From Roseiarcus sp963726105 (GTDB taxonomy: Bacteria > Pseudomonadota > Alphaproteobacteria > Rhizobiales > Beijerinckiaceae): a stretch of DNA of 64,000 nt. A model generated the notes under the pieces. That model was not told the origin of the DNA. It saw only the letters and a list, made by a program, of their open reading frames with translations, and ran no database searches. The position numbers and the translations under genes are program-made. Below are positions 17,407 to 27,041 of the stretch, one piece after another (the stretch's first letter is position 1; each line of letters begins with the position of its first letter). The stretch is from positions 620,001-684,000 of the forward strand of contig CAVSBJ010000026.1 in the NCBI GenBank assembly GCA_963726105.1, written 5' to 3'.

Positions 17407-18132
17407 ATGGACGACGAGCCTCAGAACGTCCCGGTCCAGCCGGACCTCGGCGCCTCGATCCGGCAGGCTCGGGTCGAGAATGCCGAGCGCGCCGATGCGA
17501 TTGCGGAGGTGCGGGAGCTCGAGATTATCCGCCTCAAAGCGCTTGAGGGCGCGCTGGAGCGGGTCATCGACCAGGCGCCTCAAGGCGTCGACCTGTTCGA
17601 TATGGCGCTGACGCAGGGCGAGCATCCGCGCCTCTTCCTCGACATGGTCGCGTTCATCGACCTGGCGCATGACAAGCGCACCTATCGCTTCTTCCAGGAC
17701 ACGCGCAACGGCCGCGTGCTGATGGCCGAAAGCCAATCGGCCGACACGATCGTCGCCGCCGTCGCTGATTATGTCGCGCGCCGTCTCATCGAGCGTGAGC
17801 GTGCGGTGACCGTGGATTCACGGGTGGCTGAGGCGCGGCGTCCGCAACCCGCGGAAGCGAACGGGCCCGCGACCTGGCCGATCGCCAGACCGCGCATTCG
17901 CGCTTTGCACGTCCCCCCTGCCGGCGCGAGCGAGCCTCTTGCTGTCGCCGAACAGCCGAGAGCGCGACCCAGGCGTGGGATCATGCGGCGGCTCGGCGAC
18001 GTGCTGAGCCTGTTTCTCATGCTTCTGGGCTCGATCACGCTCGCGCTTCTGCTCGGGATCGGCGTCTACTGGGCCTGGATCACGCGTCTCAGCGACCTCT
18101 GGGCTCGCTGGATCGGGCCGCCGCCGTTCTAG
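17407..18132 (+). CDS. Hypothetical protein with C-terminal membrane helix
   Basis: A 241-residue protein with a charged, helical N-terminal half (residues 15-60, coiled-coil-like), a compact middle (HPRLFLDMVAFIDLAHDKRT, YRFFQDTRNGRVLMAES), a low-complexity Pro/Arg linker, and a C-terminal hydrophobic segment (LSLFLMLLGSITLALLLGIG) ending near WARWIGPPPF. This suggests a tail-anchored inner-membrane protein facing the cytoplasm. ATG 17407 is chosen because the upstream in-frame extension is arginine-rich and unlike protein. Similar proteins occur in rhizobia without known function. Confidence 0.7.
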   Translation: MDDEPQNVPVQPDLGASIRQARVENAERADAIAEVRELEIIRLKALEGALERVIDQAPQGVDLFDMALTQGEHPRLFLDMVAFIDLAHDKRTYRFFQDTRNGRVLMAESQSADTIVAAVADYVARRLIERERAVTVDSRVAEARRPQPAEANGPATWPIARPRIRALHVPPAGASEPLAVAEQPRARPRRGIMRRLGDVLSLFLMLLGSITLALLLGIGVYWAWITRLSDLWARWIGPPPF

Positions 18133-18304
18133 GCGGCCATTTGCAGGAGCCGTCGGAGGCTCGCGTCGCGCGCGAGCAGGAACGCGCGCGATGCGGCGCG
18201 CTGCGATGATCTCAACCGCGAACGCGGAATTGATTTGCTTCCATCCCTGCGCGACAGTACGTCTCGTCCGATCGCTGGCCGGCGCTTAAGGCCGACGGAA
18301 AGTC

Positions 18305-19676
18305 ATGAGCAACGCCTTCTTCTACGATCTTCTGACATCGGTCGCGGAGCGCGGCCGCTCCATGCTCAAGATCAAGCCCTGGCCGCAGGATGCAAACAAT
18401 CGCGTCGAACAGTTGATCGACGACTGCCGAGCTTTGGTCGAGGGCAGAGGCGAGGCGTCGGGGGTCGCGCTCGCCGCTGAAGTCATCGGGCGCTATCGCG
18501 CGCTCGATCCGGGCGATCATGCCGCGTTCTTCAGCGCGCTCGCCGACAATTTCGGGCCTGATCGCGATCGGGTGCGGGACGCGATCGGCAAGTTCGAGCT
18601 GGGCGGCGACGAAGCGGCGGCGAGCGAGATCCACTACGCTTCCGAACCGCGTCGTCACGAATTGTTCCGGCGGCTCAATCGCGCGCCGGGGGGCACCGCC
18701 GCGCTGGTCGCGATGCGCGCGGATTTGCTCGAGCTCATGAAGCACAACCCGTCGCTCGCCATCGTCGATCGCGATTTTATGCATCTGTTCGGTTCGTGGT
18801 TCAATCGCGGCTTTCTGGTGTTGCGCCGCATCGACTGGTCTTCGCCGGCGGCGGTTCTGGAAAAGATCATCCGTTACGAGGCGGTGCACGAAATTGGGGA
18901 CTGGGACGAACTCAGGCGGCGCATCGACCCGGCCGACCGGCGGTGCTACGCGTTCTTCCACCCGAGGCTCGTCGACGAGCCGCTGATCTTCGTCGAAGTC
19001 GCGCTGACGCTCACGCCTCCGGCGGCGATTGCGCCGCTGCTTGCGGAGACGCGCGCGCATGTCGCGCCGAACAAGGCGCGCGTGGCCGCCTTCTATTCGA
19101 TCTCCAATTGCCAACAGGGTCTCGCGGGCGTCAATTTCGGCAATTTCCTCATCAAGCAGGTGGTCGAGGAGATCCGCCGCGAGCTGCCGGCGATCGAGAG
19201 TTTTGTCACGCTTTCGCCAGTCCCGGGATTCCGCGCCTGGCTCGAGACAACCGAAGATCCCGCCATCGCGTCCATGAAGACCGTCGCGCTTGAACTGGCC
19301 GCTGCGGGACAATTGGCCGACGCCCAACGTCGCCGCGAAGCTGCGCGCCGCGCTCGAGCCGCTCGCCGCCTATTATTTCCTGAAAGCCCGCCGGCCCGAC
19401 GGGCGGGTTCCGGACCCGGTCGCCCGCTTTCATCTCGGCAATGGCGCGAGGCTCGAGCGGATCAACTGGGAAGGGGACATGTCGCCGAAGGGGCTCGCGG
19501 AGTCCTTCGGCATCATGGTCAATTACCTCTACGATCTCGACGAGATCGAGCGCAATCACGAGGCCTTCGTCAACCGGGGCCAGATCGCTGCTTCGGCTGC
19601 GGTGAAGAAGCTCCTTCCCGTAGCGCCCTCGCGTCTGCGGGCGGCTTTGCCGAACGCTTTGGCTTCGAATGCGTGA
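18305..19676 (+). pseudogene. Malonyl-CoA decarboxylase, frameshifted
   Basis: Two frames add up to a complete malonyl-CoA decarboxylase (malonyl-CoA to acetyl-CoA and CO2) of about 455 residues. Frame one (ATG 18305) gives the helical N-terminal domain and the start of the catalytic domain (SISNCQQGLAGVNFGNFLIK, FVTLSPVPGFRAWL). The second frame supplies the C-terminal part: PVARFHLGNGARLERINWEG and MVNYLYDLDEIERNHEAF. The switch is near 19312-19325; removing one G from GCGGGAC at about 19313 would join the frames as LAAADNWPTPNVAAKL. All catalytic blocks are intact, so either a fresh mutation or a sequence error is likely. Confidence 0.85.
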
Positions 19677-19723
19677 GCGAAAAGCGAGCGTCAAAACGAC
19701 GCTCGGCCGAACGGGAGGACGCC

Positions 19724-20014
19724 ATGTACGCCGCCATCCGTCAGTTCAAGGCCAAGCCGGGCTCGGCCGACGCGCTCGCTGACAAGATTAAGGGTGCGAT
19801 CTCCATCATCAGCGACGTTTCGGGCTTCATGGGCTACTACGTGGTCTATGCGCCGGACGACACTGTGACCGCGATCAGCGTCTTCAACACCGTCGCGGAA
19901 GCCCAAGAGTCCAACCGGCGAGCGCTCGCCTTCATCGAGGACAATCTCGGACCACTAGTCATCGGGCGGGCCAGCGCGACCGCCGGGCCAGTGATCGTGC
20001 ACTCGCTGCCGTAG
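19724..20014 (+). CDS. Antibiotic-biosynthesis-monooxygenase-like (dimeric alpha/beta barrel) protein
   Basis: A 96-residue protein, MYAAIRQFKAKPGSAD at the start, with the beta-alpha-beta pattern of ABM/EthD-type dimeric barrels. ATG 19724 has a GGGAGGA ribosome-binding site 6-12 bases upstream. It follows the malonyl-CoA decarboxylase gene by 47 bases on the same strand and may be co-transcribed. Members range from small monooxygenases to stress proteins, so no substrate is proposed. Confidence 0.7.
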   Translation: MYAAIRQFKAKPGSADALADKIKGAISIISDVSGFMGYYVVYAPDDTVTAISVFNTVAEAQESNRRALAFIEDNLGPLVIGRASATAGPVIVHSLP

Positions 20015-20036
20015 GTGGCCAAGTCGGAAAAAGGCG

Positions 20037-21482
20037 TCACCCGTGCTGTCGCGCCTTCTGCCTTTCACGTCGCCGGCCCGCGAAACTGAGCCCGGCAAAC
20101 CCAAGCGCTAGCAGCGCCCAGGTCGAGGGCTCGGGAACCACGGTGGTCATGGTTCCGGTGAAAGTGCCCGAACCGGCAAAGGTCACGGTTGTGATAAACG
20201 CGTTGCCATTTAGGAGGTCAATGTCCGCACTTCGATCAATCCCGAGAACCTCAAATTCGCTCACACCGCCCGGGGCGAAATCAAAAACAGTGCCGGGGCC
20301 GAGATATCCAGCGAAAACGAACTTTGTTCCGTTCCATATCAACAGCTCGTAGGGGTTGGAGTTGCCGATGTCCGGCAGATCCACGCTCGCGAAGTTCGGA
20401 TCGCCTGCGCCAATTTGATAAATAAAGCCCTCGGCGGCGGTCGGGTCGATGTTGTAGGAGTCACCGGCAGCAACGCTGATATTAAAACTATATATCGCCC
20501 GGCCTCCTCCGGGCGTTGAAATAGTCGGTAGAAAGATTGGGCCGGCGACTAAAGAAGGTGTGCTGGTCGGAGTGAAGTAGGTAAAACTCCTTGACGTTGA
20601 GTATAAGTCGAGGCCATCAGCGGAGAGGGCAGGGAGGGCAGGGACAGTATTAGAATTGTACAGCGACGACTGGACAGAGATTTGATATCCCTCGCCAGGA
20701 GTTAAGGGCTTGGTTGGAAAGCCGTCAGATTCAATGGTGCCAAGTTGAGAAAGATCGAACGCTCTCTGACCCGCAGGCAAGACAAAGTCGTCGAGAACCT
20801 GTTTTTTTGCAATATCAGATATGAGCAGAACGGTTTTTAAGGCAGAATCGGACGGGATCGGGAACGATGGTTGAGTCCAACTGATCGTCGCATTCGGCGT
20901 TGAGTTACTAATTTGTACATTCGTGACAAACGGGATTTGAGCCGGAATATCAGATGGGATAGAATAGGTCCGAAGATTTGTAGCAGCATAACCATAACTG
21001 TTGTTAGTCATTGTCAGGTTCCAGGCTCCACGGAGCCCGGTGGTGTAGGGAATTTCAGTCGCATATTCGAAAGGCGCTCCAGGGGCATTCTGGTACATAA
21101 GGTCAAGTGTTACGCCATTTTGCTTCGCGGTTGCGGTCGTCGCATATCCGAACGCTTGAAGCTGAGCAAATGTCGGGGTCCCGCCCCAACCAGGAGGGTA
21201 CGGATCCGGGTAGAAGCCACCCCCGACGCCCTGGTTCAGCGTGACGGACGTTGCACCCGTGAATACGGGGTCTGGCTGCCTGTAGTCATAAAAATTGAGA
21301 AGGTATTGTTGTTGAAAGGTTTGTGCTGACGCAGCTGAACCTGCTGCGCAAACCGCCATGCCAAGCCAAGCAAGAAGCGTCCCACGCGACGCTGAGCGCC
21401 AAAACCCCGATGTGCTGGACAGCGTATCTACTTTAGCCCTGAACGCCAATGGCCGTAGATCTTGTTGAACTTGCAAGCACAT
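20037..21482 (-). CDS. PEP-CTERM sorting-domain protein
   Basis: A predicted secreted protein of up to 481 residues. It ends with the exosortase signal VVPEPSTWALLALGFAGL and an arginine-rich tail (GRRRERQKARQHG). The N-terminus carries a hydrophobic signal (RGTLLAWLGMAVCAAGSAAS, cleavage near ASA-QT) preceded by about 30 residues, so a later start than 21482 is possible. The body is Ser/Thr/Asn/Gln-rich and has a lower GC content than the flanking genes, a sign of different selection or transfer. No catalytic motif is visible. It probably sits at the cell surface or in the matrix. Confidence 0.85.
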   Translation of the reverse strand: MCLQVQQDLRPLAFRAKVDTLSSTSGFWRSASRGTLLAWLGMAVCAAGSAASAQTFQQQYLLNFYDYRQPDPVFTGATSVTLNQGVGGGFYPDPYPPGWGGTPTFAQLQAFGYATTATAKQNGVTLDLMYQNAPGAPFEYATEIPYTTGLRGAWNLTMTNNSYGYAATNLRTYSIPSDIPAQIPFVTNVQISNSTPNATISWTQPSFPIPSDSALKTVLLISDIAKKQVLDDFVLPAGQRAFDLSQLGTIESDGFPTKPLTPGEGYQISVQSSLYNSNTVPALPALSADGLDLYSTSRSFTYFTPTSTPSLVAGPIFLPTISTPGGGRAIYSFNISVAAGDSYNIDPTAAEGFIYQIGAGDPNFASVDLPDIGNSNPYELLIWNGTKFVFAGYLGPGTVFDFAPGGVSEFEVLGIDRSADIDLLNGNAFITTVTFAGSGTFTGTMTTVVPEPSTWALLALGFAGLSFAGRRRERQKARQHG

Positions 21483-21642
21483 ATTTCGCCCCCCGAGGGC
21501 CCGCCGAAGAAAGCGGCTTTTTTAAGTTCCTTGCCTCGATCAAAATGTAATATGCTTCTTTCAAAGTCAACAGCTGGGCGAAGAGGGCTCGCGGCCCTCC
21601 TGGCGAGAGCGGAGAGTGCGATCCTCGCGATATGGGTCCGGC

Positions 21643-22224
21643 CTACCCGATGAACGTCAACACCGTCGGCGCAAAAAAGCCGAAGGCGAGGAGCGCCGCG
21701 CCGATCGCGCCCAATCCGACGCTGAGCCACACCAGCGCGGTGATCTCTGTGATGATCGCGGCCGACGCCAGCACGATGGCGATCTGGGTCAGGCCGCTTC
21801 CAAGCTCGTAATGTCCGAGCCGGCGATTGGCCAATTCCCGCGCTTCCGAGGCCTCCCTGGCGCGATCCTGGATCGCGTCCATGCTGTCTTCCGGCTTCTT
21901 CGGGTCTTTTTCGTATCGCGCCACGGTCGCTTTGAAGTCGGCGATTTGCTTCCCGAACGCCTCTTGCGCTTTCGGATCGGTCACCGCGCTCTTTTGCGCT
22001 TCGAGCGCGGCCGCGGCCGTTTCCACGACCGTGGAGCGAATGCGCTTCGCCTGGTAGAAATTGAAGAGGTCGGAGGACTCGATGTTTTTTTCCGTCGACA
22101 GGTGCTGGGCGTTTTTTGCGCCTGCTTCGGCCAGAGCAAGCAGGAGCGCAAGAATGGCGATGACGAGCGCGACCGCCTGACTTTTTTCCTTCGCCTCGAC
22201 TGCGGAGTCCGTGGCTTCGGACAT
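21643..22224 (-). CDS. DUF4337 domain membrane protein
   Basis: A 193-residue membrane protein of the DUF4337 family. It has an N-terminal helix (AVALVIAILALLLALAEAG), a long charged helical region with the family pattern (STEKNIESSDLFNFYQAKRI, YEKDPKKPEDSMDAIQDRAR), and two C-terminal helices. Start 22224 is chosen because GGGGGGAGG precedes it on the coding strand. The function of the family is unknown. The gene is divergent from the holin/endolysin gene across a gap of about 500 bases. Confidence 0.82.
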   Translation of the reverse strand: MSEATDSAVEAKEKSQAVALVIAILALLLALAEAGAKNAQHLSTEKNIESSDLFNFYQAKRIRSTVVETAAAALEAQKSAVTDPKAQEAFGKQIADFKATVARYEKDPKKPEDSMDAIQDRAREASEARELANRRLGHYELGSGLTQIAIVLASAAIITEITALVWLSVGLGAIGAALLAFGFFAPTVLTFIG

Positions 22225-22720
22225 CGAACCTCCCCCCATCCAGGAAAGCGCGGCCTTCTTTGATTCGGACAGGGCCGCGCGTCAGCCTGCCGCTATTCTG
22301 CAAGGAAGTCCACGATCGTTGCGGACAACTCCGGAGGCTCGCGAAGCAACCACCCGGCCGCGCGTTACGTTGCAGGTCGGTCCTGCGCTGCGTCAACCGG
22401 GCGGCGCTTGAAGAAAGACGTTGGTTGTCTTTTTCAGAAATTGGTGCTACAGTGCGCCGGTCGCAGGCAACGCCGAGCCATCATGCGCACCGACAAGGAG
22501 CGGAACGCCGGTCGCGCATGTCAGCGAACCGCGGCCCCAGTCTGAGCCCGCGACGGATGCAGGCCAGAAGGAAAAGTCGCCGCATAGCGCTGAAATCGCT
22601 TGTTTGGCGCTTGACCTTTACCTGTGATGGGACTGGCTTTCCGGCTGGGCCGTGACATAGGTCGGGACTGGGGCTTCAACGGGTCGGAGTCGTCAGACCG
22701 ACGATCCAAGGGAGGGGCAC
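22225..22720. other. Intergenic region without a convincing gene
   Basis: About 500 bases between two divergent genes. Open frames here are arginine- and serine-rich in the manner of reverse-strand artefacts, and none has a family signature or good ribosome-binding site. The final part (22705-22715, AGGGAGGGGC) holds the ribosome-binding site of the next gene. Confidence 0.5.
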
Positions 22721-23944
22721 ATGAATCCGTTGATTGGCGTCGCCGCCGGCCTCGTGCCGGACATCATCAAGCTGATCGCGGGTGACAAGACCGGTCAGCT
22801 CGCCGATCAAGTCGGCAAGGCTGTTGCGGATGCAGTCGGAACGACCGACGCCGGCGAAGCGCAAACGAAGCTCGCCGCCAATCCCGCCGCGCAGGCCAAC
22901 CTTCGACAAAAGGTGGCTGAACTTGCCCTCGACGCAACGAAGAGACAGACCGCGGACGCCGAGCAGCAACATTACGACACAGTCAGCAATACCGAGCGCG
23001 CGCGCAGCGCCCTTCAGGCGCTGGCCACGACGAATACGACGATCGCTCGGACAGCGCCGACGATCTCCTATCTCGTGATCGCTGGCTTCTTCATTTTTTT
23101 GTTCGTGCTTGTCTGGCTCTACTGGTGGGGGCCGAGCCCAGGCAAGAACGATTTCGTCGTTCAGATCATCAACATCGTCGTCGGCGCTCTGACGGCCGCC
23201 TTCGCGACGGTCGTCAATTTCTGGCTCGGGTCATCCGCCGGGTCGCAAAAGAAGGATGACACGAACCTCACCTTGCAACAGGCGCAGGCCGAGCGCGCCA
23301 ACGCGAATATAAAGTCGCTGCAGGACAGGATGGTCCCATCGCCGCAGGCGGCGATTCAAGCGCCGGCGCCTGTGCAAGCTCCCGCACCCGCAAAGCCAGC
23401 CGATCAGCAAGCCTCGTCACAATTCGACGCCTGCATGCCATTCATCTTCAAGGCGGAGGGCGGCTATTCCGACAATCCGGCGGATCCTGGCGGGCCGACG
23501 AATTTCGGCATCACGCTCGCAACCTTGAGAGCCTATGAGGGCAACCCGAATCTGTCCGCCGACGACGTCAAGAAGCTCACTTCCGCTGTGGCCAAGGAGA
23601 TCTACCGGACCGCATACTGGAACAGGATGCAATGCGGCGCGCTGCCGGCGGGCCTCGATCTCGAGGTGTTCGACTTTGGCGTCAATTCCGGTCCAGCCGA
23701 ATCCGTGAAGTCGCTGCAACGGCTCGTTGGTGTGACGCAGGACGGCTCCGTCGGCCCGATAACGCTCGCGGCTGTTCGACAGTTCAACGTCGGAGACTTG
23801 ATCGGGCGTTTTGCTCAGGCGAGGTTGGCGTTTTACCAGAGCCTCAATATGCCCGAGTTCGAACAGGGCTGGGCGACGCGGGTTGCTCAAATCCAGACTG
23901 CCGCGACGAAGATGCTTGACGCCTCGCAAGTCGCTCTGGCGTAG
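22721..23944 (+). CDS. Holin-like membrane domain fused to GH108 endolysin
   Basis: A 407-residue protein joining two lysis functions. Residues 1-175 resemble the three-helix holin of gene-transfer agents: MNPLIGVAAGLVPDIIKLIA, then two membrane helices at about 113-137 and 145-170. A Pro/Ala linker follows (211-228). Residues 235-407 form a GH108 lysozyme: FKAEGGYSDNPADPGGPTNF with the catalytic glutamate E246, YWNRMQCGALPAGLDLEVFD, then a C-terminal peptidoglycan-binding block (LQRLVGVTQDGSVGP). It has an AGGGAGGGGC ribosome-binding site. No phage structural genes are nearby, so it may be a domesticated lysis or wall-remodelling enzyme. Confidence 0.85.
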   Translation: MNPLIGVAAGLVPDIIKLIAGDKTGQLADQVGKAVADAVGTTDAGEAQTKLAANPAAQANLRQKVAELALDATKRQTADAEQQHYDTVSNTERARSALQALATTNTTIARTAPTISYLVIAGFFIFLFVLVWLYWWGPSPGKNDFVVQIINIVVGALTAAFATVVNFWLGSSAGSQKKDDTNLTLQQAQAERANANIKSLQDRMVPSPQAAIQAPAPVQAPAPAKPADQQASSQFDACMPFIFKAEGGYSDNPADPGGPTNFGITLATLRAYEGNPNLSADDVKKLTSAVAKEIYRTAYWNRMQCGALPAGLDLEVFDFGVNSGPAESVKSLQRLVGVTQDGSVGPITLAAVRQFNVGDLIGRFAQARLAFYQSLNMPEFEQGWATRVAQIQTAATKMLDASQVALA

Positions 23945-23959
23945 GGCCCAAAGGCGGCT

Positions 23960-24868
23960 TTAGACCCCGAGCGCCTCTCGCTCGCCGATCGCTTTGCTCT
24001 CTGGCCCCAGCCCGCGGGAGCGGGCGCCGATCCGCCAGCGCTCGCCCTCGCGATCGAGCCGAACCAGATGATAGGCGGCGCGATAACGCGGGTGACTCGC
24101 GGCCGCGGCGGCCGACGGCGCGCTGAGGACCGGCACCGCGCCGCTGACCGTGCGCGCGGCGCGAGAGGCGAGCGACCGGACAGCCTGTCGATGAATATGG
24201 CCGTGCAGGATCGCCTCGGCGCCAAAGTCGCGGACGACGCGTTCGAATGCGCCTGCGTCCGAGAGTCCGCGTAAGGGGGGCGTGACCCGGGCCAAAGGCG
24301 GGTGATGGATGAGCACCACCCGCGCCAAGCCTTTGGCGCCGGTCTGGCGCAAGAGTTCGGCGAAGGCCTCGACCTGTTTTTTGCCGAGCCTGCCCGTCGC
24401 CATCAAGGGCGCTGTCGGCACCGCTGAACTCAAGCCGATGATCGCGATCTCGCCGCGGACGCGCAGGTACGGGTAGGTCGCCGTGCTTTCCGGAGCCCCG
24501 TCGCTCGTGGCCCACGGCGCGAACGTCGTCGCGAGCAATGGCATGGACGCGCGCACGTAGGCGTCGTGATTGCCGGGCACGAAGCTGACGTCGGACGGTT
24601 CGCCCAACGTCTCCATCCAGAGTGCGGCGCGGTGGAACTCGATCGGCATGCCGATATTGACCAGATCTCCGGTGACCGCGACATGATCGGGACGCTGGGC
24701 GCGCAGGTCCTCGACCAAGCGCTTGAGCATGCCCATGTCGTTGAGCCGTTCGCGCCCCCGCTTCCAATTGATGAAGCCCATGACGCGCTTGAGCCGCAAA
24801 TCGGAAAAGCCGGGCAGGGGCGCCGGGCTCAAATGCGGATCGGTGATATGCGCAATGACGAAGCTCAT
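23960..24868 (-). CDS. Metallophosphoesterase
   Basis: Calcineurin-like phosphoesterase of 302 residues. All five metal motifs are present: ITDPHLS, VTGDLVNIG, VPGNHDAYV, LIHHPPL and LHGHIHRQ. ATG 24868 places the first motif at residue 8, as usual. The family cleaves phosphomonoesters, diesters or cyclic nucleotides; the cAMP-phosphodiesterase-like layout (D-x-H, GD, GNHD, GHxH) fits, but the substrate is unknown. Its 3' end lies 15 bases from that of the convergent endolysin gene. Confidence 0.93.
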   Translation of the reverse strand: MSFVIAHITDPHLSPAPLPGFSDLRLKRVMGFINWKRGRERLNDMGMLKRLVEDLRAQRPDHVAVTGDLVNIGMPIEFHRAALWMETLGEPSDVSFVPGNHDAYVRASMPLLATTFAPWATSDGAPESTATYPYLRVRGEIAIIGLSSAVPTAPLMATGRLGKKQVEAFAELLRQTGAKGLARVVLIHHPPLARVTPPLRGLSDAGAFERVVRDFGAEAILHGHIHRQAVRSLASRAARTVSGAVPVLSAPSAAAAASHPRYRAAYHLVRLDREGERWRIGARSRGLGPESKAIGEREALGV

Positions 24869-24987
24869 CCCCGGGCGCCCTTCTTGGCGATCCGCCAAGG
24901 CGAGGAGGCCTCGAGCCATTGACCCGGTGGAAATAAGATTGCTTGAACGGAAAGACAATCCTGGATGGGGTCGGGAGTATCCGCAAT

Positions 24988-25458
24988 ATGGCCGCGTCGA
25001 TTGGAGAAAGGCTGAGGCTCCGCGTGTTGCACTGGAGCTTCCTCGTCACGCGGCCGATGTCGCTTGGCGTTCGCGGAATTGTGATCAGCCCCGCCGACGA
25101 AGTCCTGCTGGTGAGACACGGCTACGTCTCTGGCTGGCATTTTCCGGGCGGCGGCGTGGAGGTCGGAGAGACCTGCGTCGAATCCGTGACCCGCGAGCTC
25201 AAGGAGGAAGCGTGCATCGCGCTGGAAGCGCCGCCCGTCCTGCACGGGCTCTTTTTCAACACCCAAACCTCGAAGCGCGACCACGTCGCCGCATACGTGG
25301 TCCGGGACTTCCGGGTCTTGGGCGAGCGCACGCCCGATTGGGAAATCCGCGAAGCCCGTTTTTTTCCCCGTCTTGCGCTCCCTGAAGGAACGACGAGGGC
25401 GACGCGAGCGAGGCTCGCCGAGATCTTCGATTCCACGCCGATTTCCGACCGCTGGTGA
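24988..25458 (+). CDS. Nudix hydrolase
   Basis: A 156-residue Nudix enzyme that hydrolyses nucleoside-diphosphate-linked compounds. The Nudix box is GGVEVGETCVESVTRELKEE, with the REL-EE metal ligands intact; the usual Gly after EE-x is a Cys here (EEACI). The N-terminus has a basic helix (GERLRLRVLHWSFLVTRPMS) before the fold. ATG 24988 is preferred to 24943 because a GGGAG motif lies upstream and the added residues look non-coding. It is divergent from the metallophosphoesterase. Confidence 0.9.
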   Translation: MAASIGERLRLRVLHWSFLVTRPMSLGVRGIVISPADEVLLVRHGYVSGWHFPGGGVEVGETCVESVTRELKEEACIALEAPPVLHGLFFNTQTSKRDHVAAYVVRDFRVLGERTPDWEIREARFFPRLALPEGTTRATRARLAEIFDSTPISDRW

Positions 25459-25621
25459 CCGCCGCGGGGCTTGAATTTAACCCTATTGCCTTGATTCCGG
25501 CCCACAATTCCGGTCGGGAAGACAATCCGTTAACGGGTCGGTAAGGACGGCTGCTTTTGATGGCCGGGTGGACTTTTGGCGCCGGCGCGCTTAAGAGTCG
25601 GGGTCGAATGCGGGGAGATCG

Positions 25622-27013
25622 ATGAACTCCATCATCCGGCGCGGGACCGCCGTTGGACTGACCGTTGCAGCGTGCGCGTTGATGGCCGGCTGCGATGATT
25701 CCTATCTCGATCAGAGCTCGGCGCGATCTCAGCAGCCGATTTCCAGCGCTGTGCTTGCCAAGATGGAGGCGCTCGACACCGCGCCCTCTTCTCCAACGGT
25801 CATCCGGACCTACAAGAAGGAAGCTGAGCTCGAAATCTGGAAGATGAAGTCGAACGGCGAATATGCGCTGCTCAAAACCTACCCGATGTGCCGCTGGTCG
25901 GGGCAGCTCGGCCCGAAGAAGCGCGAAGGCGACATGCAGGTGCCGGAAGGCTTCTACTCGATCGCGCCGGGGCAGATGAACCCCAATTCCCACTATTATC
26001 TGGCGTTCAACGTCGGCTATCCGAACGCATACGACCGGGCCTATGGGCGCACCGGCGGCAATGTGATGGTGCACGGCGTCTGTTCGTCCGCCGGCTGCTT
26101 CTCGATGACCGACGAGCAGGTCGCCGACATTTACGCGATCGCCCGCGACTCGTTCGCAGGCGGCCAACGCGAGATCCAGCTCCAGTCCTATCCGTTCCAC
26201 ATGACGGCCGAGAACATGGCCAAGTTTCGGCTCGATCCCAATATCGAGTTTTGGAAAAACCTTAAAGACGGCTCCGACCATTTCGAGGTCACCAAGGCTG
26301 AGCCGTCCGTCCTGGTCTGCGGCAAGCACTACGTCTTTGACGCGACCGCAAAAGACGAGGTTTCCGGCAGCGAACCGTGCCCGGCGCTGAAGCGCGATCA
26401 GAGCGTCGAGGCGCTCGTCGCCGAGAAAGAGGGCAAGGACGAGACCAAGGTTGCCGAACTGGTTGCGACCGGCGTCAAGCCGATCCATCTGGTTTACGCT
26501 GACGGCGGCCAAAATCCGGCCTTCACCGGCTACAAGGACGTAAGCGACCCCGAGGCGCTGGCGAGCGGGCCGCAGGAGATCGTCCTCAACGACCGGGCGA
26601 AGCCAGTGTCTGCGGCGGTGAGAGTCGCCGTGGCTGACGCGGACAAGAAGCGCGCCGCAATCGCAGCGGCGGCGCCGGTCGAGGCTCCCGCGGCGGAGCC
26701 GGCTCAGACGACCGTCGCCTCCGCCGCCACGCCCGCAACCCATGCTGGCGGAATGTTGGGCGGCTGGTCGGGCGGCGCCAAGAACGTTCAAAAATGGCTG
26801 CACCTTGGCGGCCAGGAGCCTGCGCCCGCGCCGGGTGACGCCGCGGCGAGCGATGCCGATCAACTGGTTCCTCCGCCGCCGCTGCCTCCTCACCGCGACG
26901 ATGTGCATTTGGCGTCGCTGCACACGCCGCCGACCCCGCCGACGCGACGCAATTCCGCCGAGACTCAGACTGACGCGCCTGATTCCGCGCCGTCGACAGT
27001 GTCGCCGCAGTAA
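25622..27013 (+). CDS. L,D-transpeptidase (YkuD) lipoprotein
   Basis: Murein L,D-transpeptidase family protein of 463 residues. A lipobox (LMAGC) at residues 20-24 indicates a lipid-anchored periplasmic protein. The catalytic domain spans about residues 60-230 and carries the HGVCSSAGCFSMTD motif with the active-site cysteine (second Cys). The last 150 residues are Ala/Pro-rich (PPPPLPPHRDD) and may reach through the periplasm. It is expected to form 3-3 cross-links or attach proteins to peptidoglycan. It is a single gene with its own upstream gap. Confidence 0.92.
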   Translation: MNSIIRRGTAVGLTVAACALMAGCDDSYLDQSSARSQQPISSAVLAKMEALDTAPSSPTVIRTYKKEAELEIWKMKSNGEYALLKTYPMCRWSGQLGPKKREGDMQVPEGFYSIAPGQMNPNSHYYLAFNVGYPNAYDRAYGRTGGNVMVHGVCSSAGCFSMTDEQVADIYAIARDSFAGGQREIQLQSYPFHMTAENMAKFRLDPNIEFWKNLKDGSDHFEVTKAEPSVLVCGKHYVFDATAKDEVSGSEPCPALKRDQSVEALVAEKEGKDETKVAELVATGVKPIHLVYADGGQNPAFTGYKDVSDPEALASGPQEIVLNDRAKPVSAAVRVAVADADKKRAAIAAAAPVEAPAAEPAQTTVASAATPATHAGGMLGGWSGGAKNVQKWLHLGGQEPAPAPGDAAASDADQLVPPPPLPPHRDDVHLASLHTPPTPPTRRNSAETQTDAPDSAPSTVSPQ

Positions 27014-27041
27014 GGGAGATGCGTTAACCCGCGAGAGCCGT

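Noticed and set aside
22260..22655. Open frame of 131 residues between DUF4337 and the endolysin gene
   Set aside because: Composition is Arg/Ser-rich without family motifs or a start signal; most likely non-coding.
22721..23944. Prophage or complete gene-transfer-agent cluster
   Set aside because: Only one lysis-type protein is present; no capsid, terminase, portal or tail genes are found in the window.
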